Shown in pieces: positions 55,197-64,000 of a DNA stretch of 64,000 nt; within the stretch, counting starts at the first letter, position 1, and every line of letters begins with the position of its first letter. This DNA comes from Emcibacter sp. (GTDB lineage: Bacteria; Pseudomonadota; Alphaproteobacteria; Sphingomonadales; Emcibacteraceae): assembly GCA_021774785.1 (NCBI GenBank), contig JAJFIQ010000028.1, forward strand, positions 186,001-250,000. Reading direction: 5' to 3'. Under the pieces are notes generated by a model. It worked only from the letters and a program-made list of their open reading frames with translations, had not been told where the DNA came from and ran no database searches. The translations under genes were made by a program, and so were the position numbers.

Positions 55197-55325
55197 CGTG
55201 GTCCCTTTCATTATAATTTTTACTCTGTGGCAGTCTTCATGAACACGCCGTTGAGTTCTCCGGTAGTCTAGTGACCAATCCCGAGCATTATGTAAACGGA
55301 AGTGGTAAATGAAAAATTAATATAT

Positions 55326-55376
55326 GTGGGAAAATTTCCCACGTCAATCCAAAATCAAGAGAAACAAAGCTTTGTT
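55326..55376. promoter_or_regulatory. Two perfect palindromes upstream of repeat protein 2
   Basis: GTGGGAAAATTTCCCAC (55326-55342) and AACAAAGCTTTGTT (55363-55376) are perfect palindromes 37 bp apart, about 130-180 bases before the start of the minus-strand repeat protein. They could be operators or a folA-side terminator. Confidence 0.35.
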
Positions 55377-55580
55377 AACCATATTTAAAAGGGCGTTACT
55401 TCGCCTGACCCGCAGAAAACATCAAAAAGGGGATAAAAAACAGTATATTTTTTATGCTTATGGTTAACGTAATGGAACCATATTCAGACGTTTTAGAACG
55501 ACAATTTTTGCGAATCACCCATAAATAAGCCAAATCCAGTGCGGCCACTATGATTCGAACGAGATTTAATGTTTAAGAAA

Positions 55581-56087
55581 TTATACCCGATCAAGAACAA
55601 TCAGGCTGTAATCATGACTGTCATTTTCCCCTGCGGTAAATCTTTCCACAGATGCTTCAAGCCAGTCATCACTATTGAGTGAAGGGAAAATAGTATCGCC
55701 CGCAACATCCCCATGAACCCTCGTCAGATACAGGCGATCAGCCTCAGGCAGACAAAGATTATATATCTGGGCACCACCAATAACCATCACCTCATCCACT
55801 TTTTTGACCAAGGCCATATTCATGCCAACTTCCAGAGCCATCTCAAGGCTTAGGGCTGTAATAACCCCCTCGGATGCAAAAGTCGTATCACTGGTAATGA
55901 CAATATTGACCCTTCCCGGCAAGGGGCGGCCTATGGATTGAAAGGTCTTGCGGCCCATGATGATGGGCTTACCCATAGTCTTTTCTTTAAAATATTTAAG
56001 GTCAGAGGATATTTTCCACGGCAAATCATTATCTTTGCCGATAACTCCATTTTCTGCTACCGCAACAATAAGGCTCAATTTGACCAT
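55581..56087 (-). CDS. folA: Dihydrofolate reductase
   Basis: A 168-residue DHFR with LSLIVAVAENGVIGKDNDLPWKISSDLKYFKEKTMGKPIIMGRKTFQSIGRPLPGRVNIVIT and the NADPH-side EVMVIGGAQIYNLCLPEADRLYLTRV; the acidic catalytic residue is the Asp in SSDLKYF. It reduces dihydrofolate to THF. It overlaps the thyA stop by one base (TGATG), giving the classic thyA-folA operon. An upstream in-frame ATG at 56123 lies inside thyA and is rejected. Its THF also feeds the LigM-like demethylation described upstream. Confidence 0.95.
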   Translation of the reverse strand: MVKLSLIVAVAENGVIGKDNDLPWKISSDLKYFKEKTMGKPIIMGRKTFQSIGRPLPGRVNIVITSDTTFASEGVITALSLEMALEVGMNMALVKKVDEVMVIGGAQIYNLCLPEADRLYLTRVHGDVAGDTIFPSLNSDDWLEASVERFTAGENDSHDYSLIVLDRV

Positions 56088-56881
56088 CACACCGCGACCT
56101 TTCCGGCAATATGCGGATGACATTCATAACCGACCAATTCAAAATCTTCGAACGTGAAATCGAATATATCTTTGACTTTCGAGTTGAGCTTCATGGTCGG
56201 CAGGGCCATGGGCTCCCGGCCAAGCTGTAAATCCACCTGTTCCATATGATTGCTATAGAGGTGGGCATCACCAAAGGTATGGATAAACTCCCCGACCTCC
56301 AGCCCGCATACCTGCGCCAGCATCTGGGTAAGAAGCGCATAGGAGGTAATATTAAACGGCACGCCCAGAAAAATATCGGCACTGCGTTGATAAAGCTGAC
56401 AACTGAGCTTGCCTTCGGCCACATAAAACTGAAACAGACAATGGCAGGGCGGCAGGGCCATATGATCCACATCGGCCACATTCCATGCGCTGACAATAAG
56501 CCGGCGGCTGTCAGGATTATTTTTAATCATATCAACCAGACCTGAAATCTGATCCACTATTTGCCCGTTAGGGGTGGGCCAGGACCGCCATTGATGACCA
56601 TATACAGGACCCAGGTCACCCGCCTCATCGGCCCATTCATCCCAGATACGTACCCCATTATCCTGTAAATATTTAATGTTGGTGTCTCCGGCAAGAAACC
56701 ATAGTAATTCATGAACAATGGATCTTAAGTGAAGTTTCTTCGTGGTTACCATGGGAAAACCCTGCGCCAGATCAAAGCGCATCTGATAGCCAAAAATACT
56801 TGCCGTGCCCGTACCGGTTCGGTCGCCCTTTATCGTACCATGACCCTTAACGTACCTCATTAAATCCAGATATTGCTTCAT
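56087..56881 (-). CDS. thyA: Thymidylate synthase
   Basis: A 264-residue classical ThyA, the normal length. Motifs are [50 protein letters not shown], the nucleophile in [33 protein letters not shown] and [13 protein letters not shown]. It converts dUMP and 5,10-methylene-THF to dTMP and dihydrofolate, which folA then reduces. Confidence 0.97.
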   Translation of the reverse strand: MKQYLDLMRYVKGHGTIKGDRTGTGTASIFGYQMRFDLAQGFPMVTTKKLHLRSIVHELLWFLAGDTNIKYLQDNGVRIWDEWADEAGDLGPVYGHQWRSWPTPNGQIVDQISGLVDMIKNNPDSRRLIVSAWNVADVDHMALPPCHCLFQFYVAEGKLSCQLYQRSADIFLGVPFNITSYALLTQMLAQVCGLEVGEFIHTFGDAHLYSNHMEQVDLQLGREPMALPTMKLNSKVKDIFDFTFEDFELVGYECHPHIAGKVAV

Positions 56882-56977
56882 AATGTCCCATTGTGTTAAT
56901 TTTTGATATTTATCTCACCTTATATAATTATTTTACCTAAGCTATTCAATTATTAATCTGACTGCACTATATATAGG

Positions 56978-57280
56978 GTGTCGGGCAACCGACTACGGCA
57001 ATAAACTGATGTATGGAATAGACGTTGCGGACCCGGGGGCGGTACCCGGCGCCTCCACCAATCACCTTTAAGAATTGGTGTAAGGGGGCGAAATAGGATC
57101 GACGTGCGTAATAAAGATATAACTTTTGCTCAGCATGATTCCGCTGTAAAGGGTCAAATTTTGTAAATGCAAACGATAATAACGAAGCATTTGCTGTAGC
57201 AGCCTAACAGCTAGTTACGCGGGGTCCGAAGGGCACCTAGCAACAGAAGCCCTTCACTTTTCATGATGATCAAAAAACCA
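56978..57280 (+). ncRNA. ssrA: Permuted two-piece tmRNA
   Basis: The gene is circularly permuted as in alphaproteobacteria. The acceptor piece comes first and ends CGCCTCC-ACCA at 57060, with a T-arm CCGGG-GGCGGTA-CCCGG just before. A short intervening hairpin (57062-57082) is followed by the 5' piece GGGGGCG (57084-57090), which pairs with CGCCTCC (one G-U), and then the conserved GGATCGACGTGCGTAA. The tag frame runs 57169-57207 and reads ANDNNEAFAVAA then stop. It rescues stalled ribosomes. The outer ends are approximate. Confidence 0.92.
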
Positions 57281-57359
57281 CTTTTTATCCTAGATCAAGA
57301 ATTACCTCTCTGATATAGGGTAGGTTCGTTCAGTAGCAATAATAATTCTAGTTAATTTC

Positions 57360-57791
57360 ATGTACGGCAAACAAAATTTAAACTTTCTGTCATTAATTGT
57401 GTCCCGTCTTGGTCACAGATTAGGCCAGTTTGTATTATTTGTTTTACTCATGAACTTCATGTCCACGGCGGCTCTGTCTGCGAGCAGTATGGGTATGAAA
57501 GATGATTTTCAGGCAGATACTGGTAGTTTTGTAATCTGCACGCCTCAGGGACTGAAACGAATTTCCCTTGATGAGAATGGCAATCCCGTCGATGACGATA
57601 AAGGCCGGTTGGAACATTGTGTCTATTGCCTTCCCTTTCAAAAGGTCGCTTTAGGGTCATCAAATTTTGAGTATAACTTTGCTGTCGCCAATCTTATTTC
57701 CTTAAAACCCAGATACAGGCACTCTATTTCCGTTACCCCTGATGTGCCACTGAATACCGCCTGCCCACCCCGTGCTCCCCCCTATATATAA
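57360..57791 (+). CDS. DUF2946-like small exported protein, copper-associated
   Basis: A 143-residue protein with an N-terminal membrane or signal helix (about residues 22-42), a cysteine motif FVICTPQGL, a later HCVYCLPFQ and a C-terminal PRAPPYI. The pattern of CTP, HCxYC and a terminal RAPP is that of DUF2946-type proteins encoded next to copper-related TonB receptors. It precedes such a receptor by about 80 bases. The Cys/His pairs suggest metal binding in the periplasm. Confidence 0.65.
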   Translation: MYGKQNLNFLSLIVSRLGHRLGQFVLFVLLMNFMSTAALSASSMGMKDDFQADTGSFVICTPQGLKRISLDENGNPVDDDKGRLEHCVYCLPFQKVALGSSNFEYNFAVANLISLKPRYRHSISVTPDVPLNTACPPRAPPYI

Positions 57792-57873
57792 TCGCAAACA
57801 CTTTTGATAAGAAATAATACGACCCATCCGGGTTCGTAAGCTTTTATATATTTAGATTATTTAGGGAAGAGAA

Positions 57874-60018
57874 ATGTCCAAGCGGAATTTACTCAAGAAG
57901 CACCTCTTTTTAGGTGTCAGTACTTCTATTATCGGCATGAACCAACATGTCATGGCCCAAACCGTAATTATCAAACCACAGAATAATATGGATGAAATTG
58001 TCGTTACAGGTACTCTGGTACAAAAGCCGGCATTATCCACAAGTGTCCCAAAGGATGCCGATGGAAAACCTACTGCCGATGCGGGAGATTACCTGCGCAA
58101 TATTCCCGGTGTCACCAGTGGCCGCATGAGCGGACATGCGCTTGAGCCTGTTATTCGCGGCCAAAGCAGAAGCCAGCTTAATATCATCAATGATGGTGCT
58201 TTCCTCGAAGGGGCTGGCCCAAACCGAATGGATACACCTGCGGCTTTTGCTGATATTGATACGGCTGATGTAGTGATTGTGCATCGCGGCTATCAATCAG
58301 TACAACATGGTCCCGGCGGCACGGGAGGAACGGTCATTGTTGAGCATAATGCCCCATCCTTTGAAAAGGGTCAGAATATCAAAGGTCGCCTTGACGGTGC
58401 TTACGAGAGCAATGGTAATATTTGGAGCATGGCTGGCAATGTCTCAGCCCGTTCTGATAAATTTTACATACGGTTAAATGGTCATTTCAAGGATGCCGGA
58501 AATTATGAGGACGGCCATGGTAATGAAGTCCTTACTTCTTTTAAAGTTTTTGGCGGCAGTGCAGAGGTTGGCTATAGCTATGACAATACTTTAGTCAATT
58601 TTGGCATAGCCCATGAAGAAACTCGTGACACATTTTTCCCCGGTAGTGCTATGGATTCCCCTGACGGTAACGCCACAATTATTCGTGGAAACTTACGCCA
58701 TAACTTTAATAATAATTCCGTTTTAAAGACTTTGGATGTTAATATTTACCGGTCACATGCCTTTCACCTAATGGATAATTTCTCCCTTAGGGAACGCATG
58801 ATGATGTTCCGGCAGGCCGAATTAGAAGCCACGACAACGGGCGGAAAAATTTCCGCCGGCCTTGAAGTGGAGAACGTAAACATTAGCATCGGCATAGACA
58901 TTAAAAATATCAACCATGATGGTCTGCGCCATGGCCATGATATGGACCGTACCAACATGGAGCCCATACAGTCCACTCTGATCCCGGATGCAACCATCAA
59001 TAATATCGGCTTCTTTGCCGAGGCGACAATGCCCCTTTCAGATAATATACAGATTAAAACTGGTTTTCGTTATGACAATGCAAAATCGTCTGCTGACAAT
59101 GGGGATATGCAAAATAACCTTCTTATGATGGATATGATGCCCATGTCGCCCAATATGCTTTATAATATGTATTACGGGGTTATGGCCACCGAACAGACGG
59201 ACAATAATCTGGGTGGGCTACTTCGTGCTGAATATGACATCAGTGATGATGCCGCCTTTTATATCGGTATCAGCCGCAGCAACAGAAGTGCCAATTCCGT
59301 TGAAAGATATATGGCAAGCTTAATGGGTGATATGGTCATGCCGTCCGGCATGATTATGAATATGAGCTGGGTTGGTAATCCCACCTTAAGCGCTGAAAAA
59401 CACACACAAATTGATATGGGGGTCGGGGTCAGAAAAACTGACTGGAATATATTATTTTCTGCATATTATGATGACATTAATGAATATATATTCCGTGACC
59501 GGGCCCATGGACAAGACACTATACTGCTGACCAATAATGCCCTTATATTCCGAAATATTGATGCCCGGATTTGGGGCTTCGAAGTTGAAGCCAGCGCCAA
59601 TATCACCCGTGAATTAAATATTTTTGGTAATATTTCCTATACCAATGGTCAGAATCAGGACTTGGATATTCCACTCTATCAAATACCGCCATTAAGTTAT
59701 GACCTGACCGTCACTTATGAGAAAGATTACTGGTCCGTGGGGGGGCACCTGCGCGGTGCCTTCAATCAAAATCGCATTGATGATAACCCCATGACAGGCA
59801 GTGGCCGGGATGCAGGCGAAACCTCTGGATACGACATAATCGATATATTTACATCCGCAAAAATTATGGAAAACACCAAGATTCGATTTGGGGTCTCTAA
59901 CTTATTTGATACATTTTATGCTAACCACTTAAATCGGGAAAGCCTTAATGATGCAACGACCGTAAGGGTAAATGAACCGGGTAGATCTTTCTATTTCCGT
60001 ATTCAGTCAGAACTCTAA
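57874..60018 (+). CDS. TonB-dependent receptor, copper receptor type (OprC/NosA-like), Met-rich
   Basis: A 714-residue receptor with a signal peptide (through HVMAQT) and TonB box MDEIVVTGTLV. Its plug segment RNIPGVTSGRMSGHALEPVIRGQ, GAGPNRMDTPAAFADIDTADVVIVHRGYQSVQHGPGGTGG is typical of the TonB copper receptor group. The barrel holds methionine clusters such as RERMMMFRQ, NLLMMDMMPMSPNMLYNMYY and MGDMVMPSGMIMNMSW, which are likely Cu(I) sites. Together with the DUF2946-like protein it may supply copper, for which the cbb3 oxidase is one consumer. A terminator hairpin follows. Confidence 0.85.
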   Translation: MSKRNLLKKHLFLGVSTSIIGMNQHVMAQTVIIKPQNNMDEIVVTGTLVQKPALSTSVPKDADGKPTADAGDYLRNIPGVTSGRMSGHALEPVIRGQSRSQLNIINDGAFLEGAGPNRMDTPAAFADIDTADVVIVHRGYQSVQHGPGGTGGTVIVEHNAPSFEKGQNIKGRLDGAYESNGNIWSMAGNVSARSDKFYIRLNGHFKDAGNYEDGHGNEVLTSFKVFGGSAEVGYSYDNTLVNFGIAHEETRDTFFPGSAMDSPDGNATIIRGNLRHNFNNNSVLKTLDVNIYRSHAFHLMDNFSLRERMMMFRQAELEATTTGGKISAGLEVENVNISIGIDIKNINHDGLRHGHDMDRTNMEPIQSTLIPDATINNIGFFAEATMPLSDNIQIKTGFRYDNAKSSADNGDMQNNLLMMDMMPMSPNMLYNMYYGVMATEQTDNNLGGLLRAEYDISDDAAFYIGISRSNRSANSVERYMASLMGDMVMPSGMIMNMSWVGNPTLSAEKHTQIDMGVGVRKTDWNILFSAYYDDINEYIFRDRAHGQDTILLTNNALIFRNIDARIWGFEVEASANITRELNIFGNISYTNGQNQDLDIPLYQIPPLSYDLTVTYEKDYWSVGGHLRGAFNQNRIDDNPMTGSGRDAGETSGYDIIDIFTSAKIMENTKIRFGVSNLFDTFYANHLNRESLNDATTVRVNEPGRSFYFRIQSEL

Positions 60019-60027
60019 CCTTTGAAA

Positions 60028-60069
60028 AGGGGGCGCTAGTGCCAATATAAAAATAGTCTAGCCCCCCCT
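60028..60069 (+). terminator. Terminator after copper receptor
   Basis: AGGGGGCGCTAG (60028-60039) pairs with CTAGCCCCCCCT (60058-60069) with one C-C mismatch. The loop is 18 bases. No strong U-tract follows. Confidence 0.5.
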
Positions 60070-60138
60070 GATGTTACCCGCTATACTTTATTCACCATAG
60101 ATTCGATGTATATAGTAGCTTAAATAGATAATGGAACA

Positions 60139-60609
60139 ATGACAGATACCGTAATTCAATATGACACCATGGTCCAAATGGCTCTTCTTTCAGTCGTTAG
60201 AGACGTATTGCAAAATACCGCTGATGAGGGGCTACCGGGCGACCATCATTTTTACATTACCTTTAGCACTAACCATCCAAAGACCAGCATTCCCAGTTAC
60301 CTGAAAGAACGCTATCCGGAAGAAATGACCATTGTCGTTCAAAATCAATTCTCAAACCTTGTGGTGGATGAATCTCATTTTGAAATTTCTCTGAGCTTTA
60401 ACAGCAAGCTGGAACATCTATATATTCCCTTTCTGTCGCTGGAGGGGTTTTTTGATCCAAGCGTTGATTTTGGCCTTCATTTTCACGCTACAGAGGTTGA
60501 TAATGATAATCTGGAAGAACTTCCCGCCATTGTCGAAGCCGCTGATGATCAACAAGATGATGAAAATGTGGATAATGTGGTAACGCTGGATACTTTCAGA
60601 AAAAAATAA
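60139..60609 (+). CDS. sspB: SspB-family ClpXP adaptor
   Basis: A 156-residue protein of the alphaproteobacterial SspB type: QMALLSVVRDVLQNTADEGLPGDHHFYITFSTNHPKTSIPSYLKERYPEEMTIVVQNQFSNLVVDESHFEISLSFN, a substrate-binding fold, then an acidic linker and a short C-terminal motif (VVTLDTFRKK) that docks on ClpX. SspB captures ssrA-tagged proteins for ClpXP. The ssrA gene itself lies 2.9 kb upstream in this window, so tag and adaptor are near-neighbours. Confidence 0.92.
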   Translation: MTDTVIQYDTMVQMALLSVVRDVLQNTADEGLPGDHHFYITFSTNHPKTSIPSYLKERYPEEMTIVVQNQFSNLVVDESHFEISLSFNSKLEHLYIPFLSLEGFFDPSVDFGLHFHATEVDNDNLEELPAIVEAADDQQDDENVDNVVTLDTFRKK

Positions 60610-60646
60610 GCTTAATATTATCTTTTCTCTATTGCTAGAATAAAAA

Positions 60647-60670
60647 CAGGACCTGCTTTCGCAAGTCCTG
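60647..60670 (+). terminator. Terminator after sspB
   Basis: CAGGAC (60647-60652) and GTCCTG (60665-60670) form the outer stem, with a partly paired 12-base interior, 38 bases after the sspB stop. It is followed by CTTATATATATTATATTTTG. The rest of the gap to 61042 is AT-rich with no gene seen. Confidence 0.5.
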
Positions 60671-61042
60671 CTTATATATATTATATTTTGTTGCATATCA
60701 TCAGATGAAATTACAACTTATTATATCCTAATTGTTATTTTTATAACAATCTGCCTAACTGCCTTAGCGTGCCGCCTTAGTTAATAATAGTTATTAAACT
60801 CAATAAAAACAACAGCCTTGTAAGATTATTATAGTATAATTGAACCAATATGTACATATGAGATTGCAACCACAAGCATATTGCTGCCCTAAGACACTGT
60901 TATAAAATACAACTTTTCAAATAGTAATTTTTTAAACTGCAATAACGAACAAAAAAACATGATAAATCATAGGTGAACGAAAATACCTTGGCCTTTACGG
61001 TCAAAACCGTTACTAACTAAAATATGGATATAACCAATTCGG

Positions 61043-62662
61043 ATGAATAAAATGACCGAGATTAATTACACTGACATGTTCCCTTTGGCAGGAGAAGAAA
61101 CCCCCTACCGGAAAATTACGTCAAATTATGTTTCCACCATGGAAGTGGATGGTAAAACTATCCTGAAAGTGGACCCCGAAGGGCTACGTTTGCTGGCAAA
61201 AGAGGCCATGCGTGATATTGCCCATCTTCTGCGTCCTGCTCACCTGCAACAGCTGTCAAATATCCTGAAAGACAAGCAAGCCTCGGACAATGACAGGTTT
61301 GTTGCCACCGAACTTTTGAAGAATGCCAACATTGCTGCGGGTATGGTGCTGCCCGGTTGTCAGGATACCGGAACTGCCATTGTGGTAGCCAAGAAAGGCC
61401 AGTACGTATGGACAGAGGGCGATGATGGCAAATCCCTTTCTCAAGGCGTTGTCGATACCTATACCGGCACAAACCTACGCTATTCACAGCTCGCCCCCAT
61501 AAGCATGTTTGAGGAGGTCAATACCAAAAACAATGCTCCTGCACAGATAGAATTATATGCCACAGAAGGCAATGAATATCATTTCCTCTTTATGGCCAAA
61601 GGCGGCGGCAGCGCCAATAAAACTTTCCTGTTCCAGCAAACCCCCGCGATTATGCGCGAAGACAAGCTACTTGAATTTCTGGATGACAGTTTGAAGACAT
61701 TGGGAACCTCTGCCTGTCCACCCTACCATCTTGCTGTGGTTATCGGTGGCCTCAGCGCCGAAATGAACCTTAAAACCGTCAAGCTGGCCAGCGCCCATTA
61801 TCTAGACAGCCTACCCACAGAAGGCAATGATTATGGTCATGCCATCCGCGTACCGGATTTAGAAGAAAAAATACACAAAATGACCCAGAATTTTGGCATC
61901 GGTGCACAATTTGGCGGGAAATATTTCTGTCATGATGTGCGGGTCGTCCGCCTGCCCCGTCATGGAGCCTCTGTCCCCGTCGGTTTTGGGGTATCCTGTT
62001 CCGCAGACCGTCAGGCAAAGGCCAAGATAACCGCAGATGGCATATTCATTGAGGAACTTGAACGCAATCCGGCAAAATATCTACCCGACATTAACGATGA
62101 TGATCTCCATGAGGCTGTGGTAGAAATTGACTTGAACCGACCAATGGATCAGGTTCGTGCCGAACTGAGCCAATATCCCATCAAAACACGCCTGTCCCTC
62201 ACAGGAACCATCATTGTCGCCCGCGACCTCGCCCATGCCGCTATCCTGAAAAACATGGAAGATGGCAAACCCATACCTGATTATATGAAAGACCATATTG
62301 TTTATTATGCTGGTCCGGCAAAGACACCGGATGGTTATGCCTCCGGTTCCTTCGGGCCGACAACGGCCGGACGTATGGATAGCTATGTTGAGACATTCCA
62401 GGCCCACGGCGGTAGCCTGATCATGTTAGCCAAAGGCAACCGCAGCAAACAGGTATCCAGTTCCTGTCATCAACATCGTGGCTTCTACCTGGGTTCCATT
62501 GGCGGTCCAGCGGCAATCCTTGCCCAGAATAACATCACAAAGGTTGAAGTGCTTGATTTCGAAGATTTCGGAATGGAAGCTGTCTGGAAAATAGACGTCA
62601 AAGACTTCCCGGCCTTTATTGTAGTGGATGACAAGGGTAACGACTTTTTCCAGAATCTATAG
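61043..62662 (+). CDS. fumA: Class I fumarate hydratase (4Fe-4S)
   Basis: A 539-residue class I fumarase. The cluster cysteines are seen in [24 protein letters not shown] and [14 protein letters not shown]. Other hallmarks are [33 protein letters not shown] and the C-terminal beta-domain [35 protein letters not shown]. It hydrates fumarate to malate in the TCA cycle, oxygen-sensitive because of the labile cluster. A start three codons later (61052) is also possible. Confidence 0.94.
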   Translation: MNKMTEINYTDMFPLAGEETPYRKITSNYVSTMEVDGKTILKVDPEGLRLLAKEAMRDIAHLLRPAHLQQLSNILKDKQASDNDRFVATELLKNANIAAGMVLPGCQDTGTAIVVAKKGQYVWTEGDDGKSLSQGVVDTYTGTNLRYSQLAPISMFEEVNTKNNAPAQIELYATEGNEYHFLFMAKGGGSANKTFLFQQTPAIMREDKLLEFLDDSLKTLGTSACPPYHLAVVIGGLSAEMNLKTVKLASAHYLDSLPTEGNDYGHAIRVPDLEEKIHKMTQNFGIGAQFGGKYFCHDVRVVRLPRHGASVPVGFGVSCSADRQAKAKITADGIFIEELERNPAKYLPDINDDDLHEAVVEIDLNRPMDQVRAELSQYPIKTRLSLTGTIIVARDLAHAAILKNMEDGKPIPDYMKDHIVYYAGPAKTPDGYASGSFGPTTAGRMDSYVETFQAHGGSLIMLAKGNRSKQVSSSCHQHRGFYLGSIGGPAAILAQNNITKVEVLDFEDFGMEAVWKIDVKDFPAFIVVDDKGNDFFQNL

Positions 62663-62673
62663 GAAAGTACAAT

Positions 62674-62901
62674 ATGTCCGGTAATGAAAATGCTTTGAAA
62701 AAACATTCAGTTGTCATTGCCGGACATCAAACCAGCATCACGTTGGAAAATATATTCTGGTGCCACTTAAAGAAAATAGCACAGGCTCAGGGCGTTAGCC
62801 TAAGTATGTTAATCGCAGAAATTGATGCTCAGCGAGAGGCAAATCTTAGCAGCGCCATTCGGGTCTTTGTGCTGAAGAACCACATTAACCATCAGGGTTA
62901 A
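62674..62901 (+). CDS. Ribbon-helix-helix domain protein
   Basis: A 75-residue protein of the RHH_4 type: KHSVVIAGHQTSITLENIFWCHLKKIAQAQGVSLSMLIAEIDAQREANLSSAIRVFVLKNH. The first strand (HSVVIAGHQTSITL) would form the ribbon and the two helices follow. It starts 11 bases after the fumarase stop, so they are cotranscribed. Its tail overlaps the convergent AsmA gene by 17 bases. Role unknown, likely DNA binding. Confidence 0.82.
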   Translation: MSGNENALKKHSVVIAGHQTSITLENIFWCHLKKIAQAQGVSLSMLIAEIDAQREANLSSAIRVFVLKNHINHQG

Positions 62902-64000
62902 TATCCTCTTTCTTTTCGGGTTTTTTCTCAAACAGTTTTTGTAACAGGCGTTTGCCAAAGTCTTCTTCTGGCTGCTGTTGTTCCACAGGAGTTGGCTGTT
63001 GTTGTTCCGTAGGGGGCGGCGGGGGCTGGTTTTCACTTTCCGCTGGCGCGGCAACTGCAGCCGGGTCTTTTTCATTTGGTTGCTGCCCGAAAATTCCTTC
63101 AAGTCCCCCTTCACCACCAACTAGCTTCTGCAACATATTGGAGGCTATTTTTGCCCCGACATATTTTTTCAAGCGGTCAGTTTTATAAACAACGTCGGGC
63201 TTACTGACATCACCTGTGATGACAACCCCTATTGGTGGGGCATCTTGATGTTCGTTTAAAGACAGGCTGCCGTTGGAACGCATATCCCATTTCACCAGAT
63301 CAATATCCATCTTAACATTTGACTTAGCCCCATCCAGCTCAATATCAAATGGGCTGAATTGTAACTTGCCATCTTTGGCGACAATGTTGCTGACCCCGCC
63401 TTTATAAGATGTTTCACCACCGGAAAGTGTCGTTGCAAGCAAATCAAGAAAGGCCCCGTTGGTGTTCATATCAGACAGCTTGCTGCTGAGGGCGGGAATG
63501 TCAATGCCAGTGATCAGACCGGGGCTGGCCGTAATCATGCCATCACCAAACAAGGAAGAAATCATATCATACTGGCTGAGGCCTTCACCGGTAAATTTAC
63601 CGGACATATCAAAAAAGCCCGTGACCGGTTTAATGCCAGCCGAAGATATAGTCGCTTGGGAAAGAGAAGCCTTTTTCATAGCAATCGTCATTTCCATCTT
63701 GGGCTTACCCACACCGCCAAAAATACCCGCCATCGCAACGTCGCCACCAAACAGGCGGCCGTTAAAATCATTAACTGAAATAACCCCATCTTTCAGGATC
63801 ATTCCAAAAGTCGGATTTTCAAAAACATATGCATTATAGCGTAAGCTGGCGGCCGATACCTGTGCCTGCCCGTCATATGCAGACAACAATGACAGGTCCA
63901 TAGCCGACCGCGCCCATTGACCATAGGCATCATTGGTCTTTTTAACATTTTGTTTGAGGAAATCATGTAATGGAATTTCGCCTGCCTTCAGGTTAATATC
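62885..64000 (-). CDS. AsmA family protein, C-terminal part (runs off the window)
   Basis: The frame is open to the window edge, so about 371 C-terminal residues are seen. The beta-rich AsmA C-terminal region is recognisable: DGVISVNDFNGRLFGGDVAMAGIFGG, PVTGFFDMSGKFTGEGLSQYDMISSLFGDGMI and PFDIELDGAKSNVKMDIDLVKWDMRSNGSLSL. A Pro/Gln-rich linker (QPPPPPTEQQQPTPVEQQQPEEDFG) precedes a basic tail. AsmA proteins bridge the periplasm and are implicated in lipid transport and outer membrane assembly. Confidence 0.85.
   Translation of the reverse strand, partial: DINLKAGEIPLHDFLKQNVKKTNDAYGQWARSAMDLSLLSAYDGQAQVSAASLRYNAYVFENPTFGMILKDGVISVNDFNGRLFGGDVAMAGIFGGVGKPKMEMTIAMKKASLSQATISSAGIKPVTGFFDMSGKFTGEGLSQYDMISSLFGDGMITASPGLITGIDIPALSSKLSDMNTNGAFLDLLATTLSGGETSYKGGVSNIVAKDGKLQFSPFDIELDGAKSNVKMDIDLVKWDMRSNGSLSLNEHQDAPPIGVVITGDVSKPDVVYKTDRLKKYVGAKIASNMLQKLVGGEGGLEGIFGQQPNEKDPAAVAAPAESENQPPPPPTEQQQPTPVEQQQPEEDFGKRLLQKLFEKKPEKKEDINPDG

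Noticed and set aside
55535-55565. tRNA-like TTCGAAT signature on the minus strand (GATTCGAAC at 55552-55560)
   Set aside because: The flanking T-stem does not pair, and no acceptor, D or anticodon arm can be built. At most it is a tRNA fragment.

Overview
The window reads as a chromosomal segment of a moderately AT-leaning alphaproteobacterium, probably marine or surface-associated. The evidence is a permuted two-piece tmRNA gene with tag ANDNNEAFAVAA, an alphaproteobacterial-type SspB, the end of a fixGHIS (ccoGHIS) cytochrome cbb3 maturation operon, class I fumarase and many TonB-dependent receptors. Genus cannot be decided from sequence alone; Emcibacter/Kordiimonas-like or sphingomonad-like lineages would fit.

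Region 1 (1-3079) is the cbb3 oxidase maturation operon. Region 2 (3337-46320) is an unusually dense catabolic island for lignin-derived methoxylated and hydroxylated aromatics. From left to right it holds: a MarR gene with an Nramp-like transporter and a divergent ThDP enzyme; a TonB receptor; an AAHS-type MFS transporter; a second TonB receptor; UbiD with a divergent TetR-UbiX pair; a 2-hydroxymuconic-semialdehyde-type dehydrogenase with a double-OsmC protein; ferredoxin and ferredoxin reductase; 4-oxalomesaconate tautomerase (GalD/LigU); a dienelactone-hydrolase-like enzyme; a LysR-type regulator with two DNA-binding domains; a cytochrome P450 with a LigAB extradiol dioxygenase; a six-gene operon of MFS, coniferyl-alcohol-dehydrogenase-like SDR, vanillin-dehydrogenase-like ALDH, second LigAB and PobA; a third, frameshifted TonB receptor; LigM/DesA-type THF-dependent O-demethylase with MetF; divergent PurU and a GntR regulator; a CoA ligase; and the ligK-DUF1932-ligJ-ligI-ligC-nrtS operon.

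Together these encode uptake of aromatics, oxidation of alcohol and aldehyde side chains to vanillate, O-demethylation to protocatechuate with C1 units leaving through MetF and PurU, 4-hydroxybenzoate hydroxylation, and 4,5-cleavage through 2-pyrone-4,6-dicarboxylate and oxalomesaconate to pyruvate and oxaloacetate. A second branch, possibly decarboxylative (UbiD/UbiX, P450 with ferredoxin and reductase, LigAB1, HMSD-like ALDH), is inferred and would be the newest biology here.

Region 3 (46732-55196) is an envelope module: a subtilase with a basic helical N-terminus, an ECF sigma/anti-sigma pair, three exported Ala/Glu-rich repeat proteins, DUF6502 and DUF5666 proteins and a small beta-barrel. 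I find three matching putative ECF promoters (GGGAATAAA-N14-CGTTA) before the subtilase, the sigma gene and the first repeat protein. Region 4 (55581-64000) is mainly housekeeping: folA, thyA, ssrA, a copper-type TonB receptor with a DUF2946-like partner, sspB, class I fumarase, a ribbon-helix-helix protein and the end of an AsmA-family gene that runs off the window.
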